Below, piece after piece: positions 6,812 through 8,611 of a stretch of DNA of 8,611 nucleotides; the first letter of the stretch is position 1; each line of letters begins with the position of its first letter. The stretch comes from Myxococcota bacterium (lineage in GTDB: Bacteria; Myxococcota; Polyangia; GCA-2747355; JAKLHH01), in assembly GCA_022710245.1 (NCBI GenBank), contig JAKLHH010000256.1, positions 1-8,611 on the forward strand, given 5' to 3'. The notes beneath the pieces were generated by a model. That model had not been told where the DNA came from and did no database searches. It worked only from the letters and a program-made list of their open reading frames with translations. A program made the position numbers and the translations under genes.

Positions 6812-8077
6812 GTCGGAGCGCACGCGCAGCACCAGGTTGAGCACCAGCGCGAGGAGCGTCCCGAGCGCGATGCCGCTGACCCCGACGCCGCGCACGGTGA
6901 GCCCCTGCACGCCGAGGCCCGTCGCCAGCGTGATCGAGACGCCGGCGACGATCAGGTTCCGCGGCTGCGAGAAGTCGACGCGCGCCTCCTGCCAGATGCG
7001 CACGCCCATCAGCGCGATCATCCCGTAGAGGACGAGCGTGATGCCGCCGAGGACGGGCGCCGGGATGGCCTGCACCACCGCGCCGAACTTCGGGCAGACG
7101 CCGAGGCAGACCGCGAAGAGCGCCGCCGTGGCGAAGGCGCGCACCGCGAACATCCCGGTGATCGCCATCACCCCCATGTTCTCCGCGTAGGTCGTCTGCG
7201 GCGTGCCGCCGCCGAGCGCGGAGACCAGCGTCGCCACCGAGTCGCCGAGGTAAGCGCGGCCGAGGTAAGGCGTCAGGTCGCGGCCCATGTACCCGCCGAT
7301 GGCGTCGAGGTGTCCCTTGTTCTCGGCGAGGAGCACCAGGAAGAGCGGCGCGATCATCGCCGCCGACGGGAGATCGAGCCGCGGCGTGACGAAGGGCGGC
7401 AAGCCGAGCCAGGGAGCGTCGAGGACGCGCTGCGCCGCCGCGTGGTCGATCATCCCGAGCGCGGCCGCCAGGCCGGAGCCCGCGAGCACGCCGAAGAGCA
7501 CCGGGAGCAGCCCGAGGAACCCGCGCAGGTAGACCGCGACCACCGTCGCGACGAGGAGCGTGGTCCCGCTCACCGCGAGCTGCAGGAGGTCCTGCCGCGT
7601 GTTGAGGGTCAGCGTGCGGCCGAGCGCCGAGCCGGCGGCGGAGCCCGCCAGGTTGAGCCCGATCAGCGCCACCACGGCGCCGGTCACGACGGGCGGCATC
7701 AGGCGCTCGATCCAGCGCGCGCCCCAGCGGATGGTCGCCAGCGCGGCGAGCCCGTAGAGCAGCGCCGAGGCCGCGATGCCGCCCAGCGCGAGCGGGATGC
7801 GGCTCGCGTCGACCGCGCCGCCCACGGTCACCACCGCAAGCACCGGCCCGATGTAGGAGAAGCTCGACCCGAGGTAGCTCGGCACGCGGCCGCCCGTGAT
7901 GCCGATGAAGAGCAGCGTGCCGATGCCGGAGAAGAAGACGGCGATCTGCGGGTTGAAGCCCATCAGGATCGGCGCCAGCACGGTGGCGCCGAACATGGCG
8001 ACCACGTGCTGGAGGCCGAGCGGGATCAGCTTGGCCAGCGGCAGCCGGTCCTCGGGGTAGACGATCTTGCGTGCCAT
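6803..8077 (-). CDS. NCS2-family uracil permease (UraA/RutG type)
   Basis: This 424-residue inner-membrane transporter of the nucleobase:cation symporter-2 family has a hydrophobic profile consistent with the 14 segments of the family. Key sites line up with E. coli UraA: Phe73 in SSFSYIGP, Glu252 and His256 in LAENKGHLDAIGG (UraA E241 and H245), and Glu299 in GGGTPQTTYAENMGVMAITG (UraA E290). The TTYAEN form is typical of the uracil side of the family rather than the xanthine/urate side, so proton-coupled uracil uptake is the best call. The segments GRDLTPYLGRAYLGD and CPKFGAVVQAIP recall RutG more than UraA, but no rut genes are visible, so no symbol is given. The ATG at 8077 has a GAGG motif 6 bases upstream on the minus strand. 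That motif lies inside a perfect inverted repeat. The small exported peptide gene and a TolC-type gene precede it on the same strand. Confidence 0.93.
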   Translation of the reverse strand: MARKIVYPEDRLPLAKLIPLGLQHVVAMFGATVLAPILMGFNPQIAVFFSGIGTLLFIGITGGRVPSYLGSSFSYIGPVLAVVTVGGAVDASRIPLALGGIAASALLYGLAALATIRWGARWIERLMPPVVTGAVVALIGLNLAGSAAGSALGRTLTLNTRQDLLQLAVSGTTLLVATVVAVYLRGFLGLLPVLFGVLAGSGLAAALGMIDHAAAQRVLDAPWLGLPPFVTPRLDLPSAAMIAPLFLVLLAENKGHLDAIGGYMGRDLTPYLGRAYLGDSVATLVSALGGGTPQTTYAENMGVMAITGMFAVRAFATAALFAVCLGVCPKFGAVVQAIPAPVLGGITLVLYGMIALMGVRIWQEARVDFSQPRNLIVAGVSITLATGLGVQGLTVRGVGVSGIALGTLLALVLNLVLRVRSDER

Positions 8078-8142
8078 GGGTGCCTCGCTGCTCGAGGCAT
8101 AGCACCGAGCGGCCGTGGGGATCCAGCGTCACGCGGCGCTGC
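8078..8142. other. Intergenic region between the permease and small-peptide genes
   Basis: This 65-base spacer lies between the start of the permease and the stop of the upstream 71-residue gene, both on the minus strand. Besides the hairpin at the permease RBS it holds a weaker 5-bp inverted repeat (CAGCG 8124-8128 with CGCTG 8137-8141, 8-base loop) without a T-run. No clear -35/-10 promoter could be recognised, so the permease may be read through from upstream or use a promoter not visible by eye. Confidence 0.4.
8081..8099 (-). promoter_or_regulatory. Inverted repeat overlapping the permease ribosome binding site
   Basis: Seven bases (TGCCTCG, 8081-8087) are perfectly complementary to 8093-8099 (CGAGGCA) around a 5-base spacer. 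In the minus-strand transcript the 3' arm contains the GAGG Shine-Dalgarno motif of the permease, and the arm ends 3 bases before the ATG. If it forms, the hairpin would hide the ribosome binding site. That would suit translational control of a uracil permease, although no known pyrimidine-sensing element is recognised here. Confidence 0.4.
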
Positions 8143-8358
8143 TCAGGGGCGTCCGAGGTGCTGGCGGAAGAACTCGACCTGCGCCCGCTCGCGCGCGAGG
8201 AGGAGCCGCGGGTCTCGCACCATGTGCGTCGCGGCGAGGAGCCGCTCGTCGAGCGCCGGCCAGGAGATGGCGGCCGGCGCCAGGTGACAGGCGCTCCCCG
8301 CCGCGAGGAGTGGCACGAGGACGAGGAGCGAGGACCGCAGTGGAGATCGTGCTGACAT
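8143..8358 (-). CDS. Small exported or lipoprotein-like protein of unknown function
   Basis: This 71-residue protein starts MSARSPLRSS, then has a hydrophobic stretch (LLVLVPLLAAGSA, 11-23) and Cys24, so it has a signal peptide that could be of the lipoprotein type. The lipobox G-S-A-C is weak at -3. The mature part is only about 48 residues, with a charged amphipathic helix at the end (LLLARERAQVEFFRQHLG, 52-69). Codons strongly favour G or C in the third position, as expected for a real gene here, which is the main support for it. No convincing Shine-Dalgarno sequence precedes the ATG. It sits 47 bases after the TolC-type gene and 65 bases before the permease on the same strand. I do not recognise a family. 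Confidence 0.62.
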   Translation of the reverse strand: MSARSPLRSSLLVLVPLLAAGSACHLAPAAISWPALDERLLAATHMVRDPRLLLARERAQVEFFRQHLGRP

Positions 8359-8405
8359 GTCTCGCGGCGCCGGAGCGGATGATAGCGCAGCGAACGCGAG
8401 GGCTG

Positions 8406-8611
8406 CTACGGGAAGCGCCCCGCCGCGACGAGCAGCTCGAGGCGCGCCTGGCGGGCCGCGTCCTCGGCCACGACCGCCGTCGTCTCGGCGTCGCGCGAGC
8501 GGCGCGCGGCGTCGATCACGTCGAGGCTGTTCGTGGCGCCCGCCATGTAGGCGCGGTTGGCGAGGCCGTACGCCTGCTGTCCGAGCCGGGCGGCCTCACG
8601 CGCCGAGGTGG
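8406..8611 (-). CDS. TolC-family outer-membrane efflux protein, C-terminal end (partial)
   Basis: Only the last 67 codons and stop are in the window; the gene continues past the right edge. The frame was found by translating the minus strand; the stop TAG is at 8408-8406. The visible part reads as a long amphipathic helix followed by a turn and another helix, with AYMAGATNSLDVIDAARRS, then AEDAARQARLELLVAAGRF at the very end. The pattern Y-x-x-G-x-(T/S)-x-x-L-D-V-I-D-A-x-R followed by A-x-x-x-L-x-x-A-x-G-x-F is characteristic of the last coiled-coil repeat of TolC/OprM-type outer-membrane efflux channels (OEP family). Such proteins form a trimeric channel across the outer membrane and periplasm, usually working with an RND, ABC or MFS inner-membrane pump and a membrane fusion protein. 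Those would lie further right, upstream in transcription, and cannot be checked here. Confidence 0.82.
   Translation of the reverse strand, partial: TSAREAARLGQQAYGLANRAYMAGATNSLDVIDAARRSRDAETTAVVAEDAARQARLELLVAAGRFP

Noticed and set aside
6261..8132. Alternative minus-strand frame (623 codons) over the permease gene
   Set aside because: It is a frame-shifted shadow of the permease. The permease frame has the membrane segments and the NCS2 signature residues.
7310..8287. Plus-strand open frame (325 codons) opposite the permease and small-peptide genes
   Set aside because: It is Arg/Glu/Gln/His-rich low complexity with no motif, and antisense to a clear transporter.

Overview
The window is very G+C rich, with coding regions that almost always end codons in G or C. 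It looks like a chromosomal segment of a Gram-negative bacterium, most plausibly a myxobacterium or relative (Myxococcota / former Deltaproteobacteria). Four things point that way: several predicted lipoproteins, a TolC-type outer-membrane efflux protein, a Ser/Thr protein kinase with a transmembrane segment and a C-terminal PEGA domain, and a TPR/β-barrel protein of a style common in that group. This assignment is inference from gene content, and no rRNA or marker gene is present to confirm it. No tRNA, rRNA, CRISPR array, insertion sequence or phage gene was seen.

Left block (about 15-6796, all + strand, six closely packed genes). The order is an ADP-ribosylglycohydrolase (ARH/DraG family), a small repetitive predicted lipoprotein of unknown function, a helical cytosolic protein of unknown function, and a large predicted lipoprotein of the DUF2961/GH172 glycoside hydrolase family. 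A short gap follows, then a secreted TPR plus β-barrel protein whose stop codon overlaps by one base the start of a transmembrane Ser/Thr kinase ending in a PEGA domain. Gaps are 2, 39, 5 and 50 bp and then a 1-bp overlap, so one or two transcription units are likely. The first four genes have no obvious shared pathway. The last pair looks like a genuine functional couple: a cytoplasmic kinase with a periplasmic PEGA sensor, co-translated with an outer-membrane or periplasmic partner.

Right block (6803-8611, all - strand). Read in transcription order there is the 3' end of a TolC/OEP outer-membrane efflux gene (cut by the window edge), a 71-residue exported or lipoprotein-like peptide, and an NCS2-family uracil permease. 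The permease converges on the kinase with only 6 bp between the stop codons. A perfect 7-bp inverted repeat lies over the permease ribosome binding site.

I did not find a clearly new multi-gene system. The most interesting items are the stand-alone, lipid-anchored GH172 enzyme with unusual residues near its active site, the coupled TPR-barrel/PEGA-kinase pair, and the RBS-overlapping hairpin before the permease.
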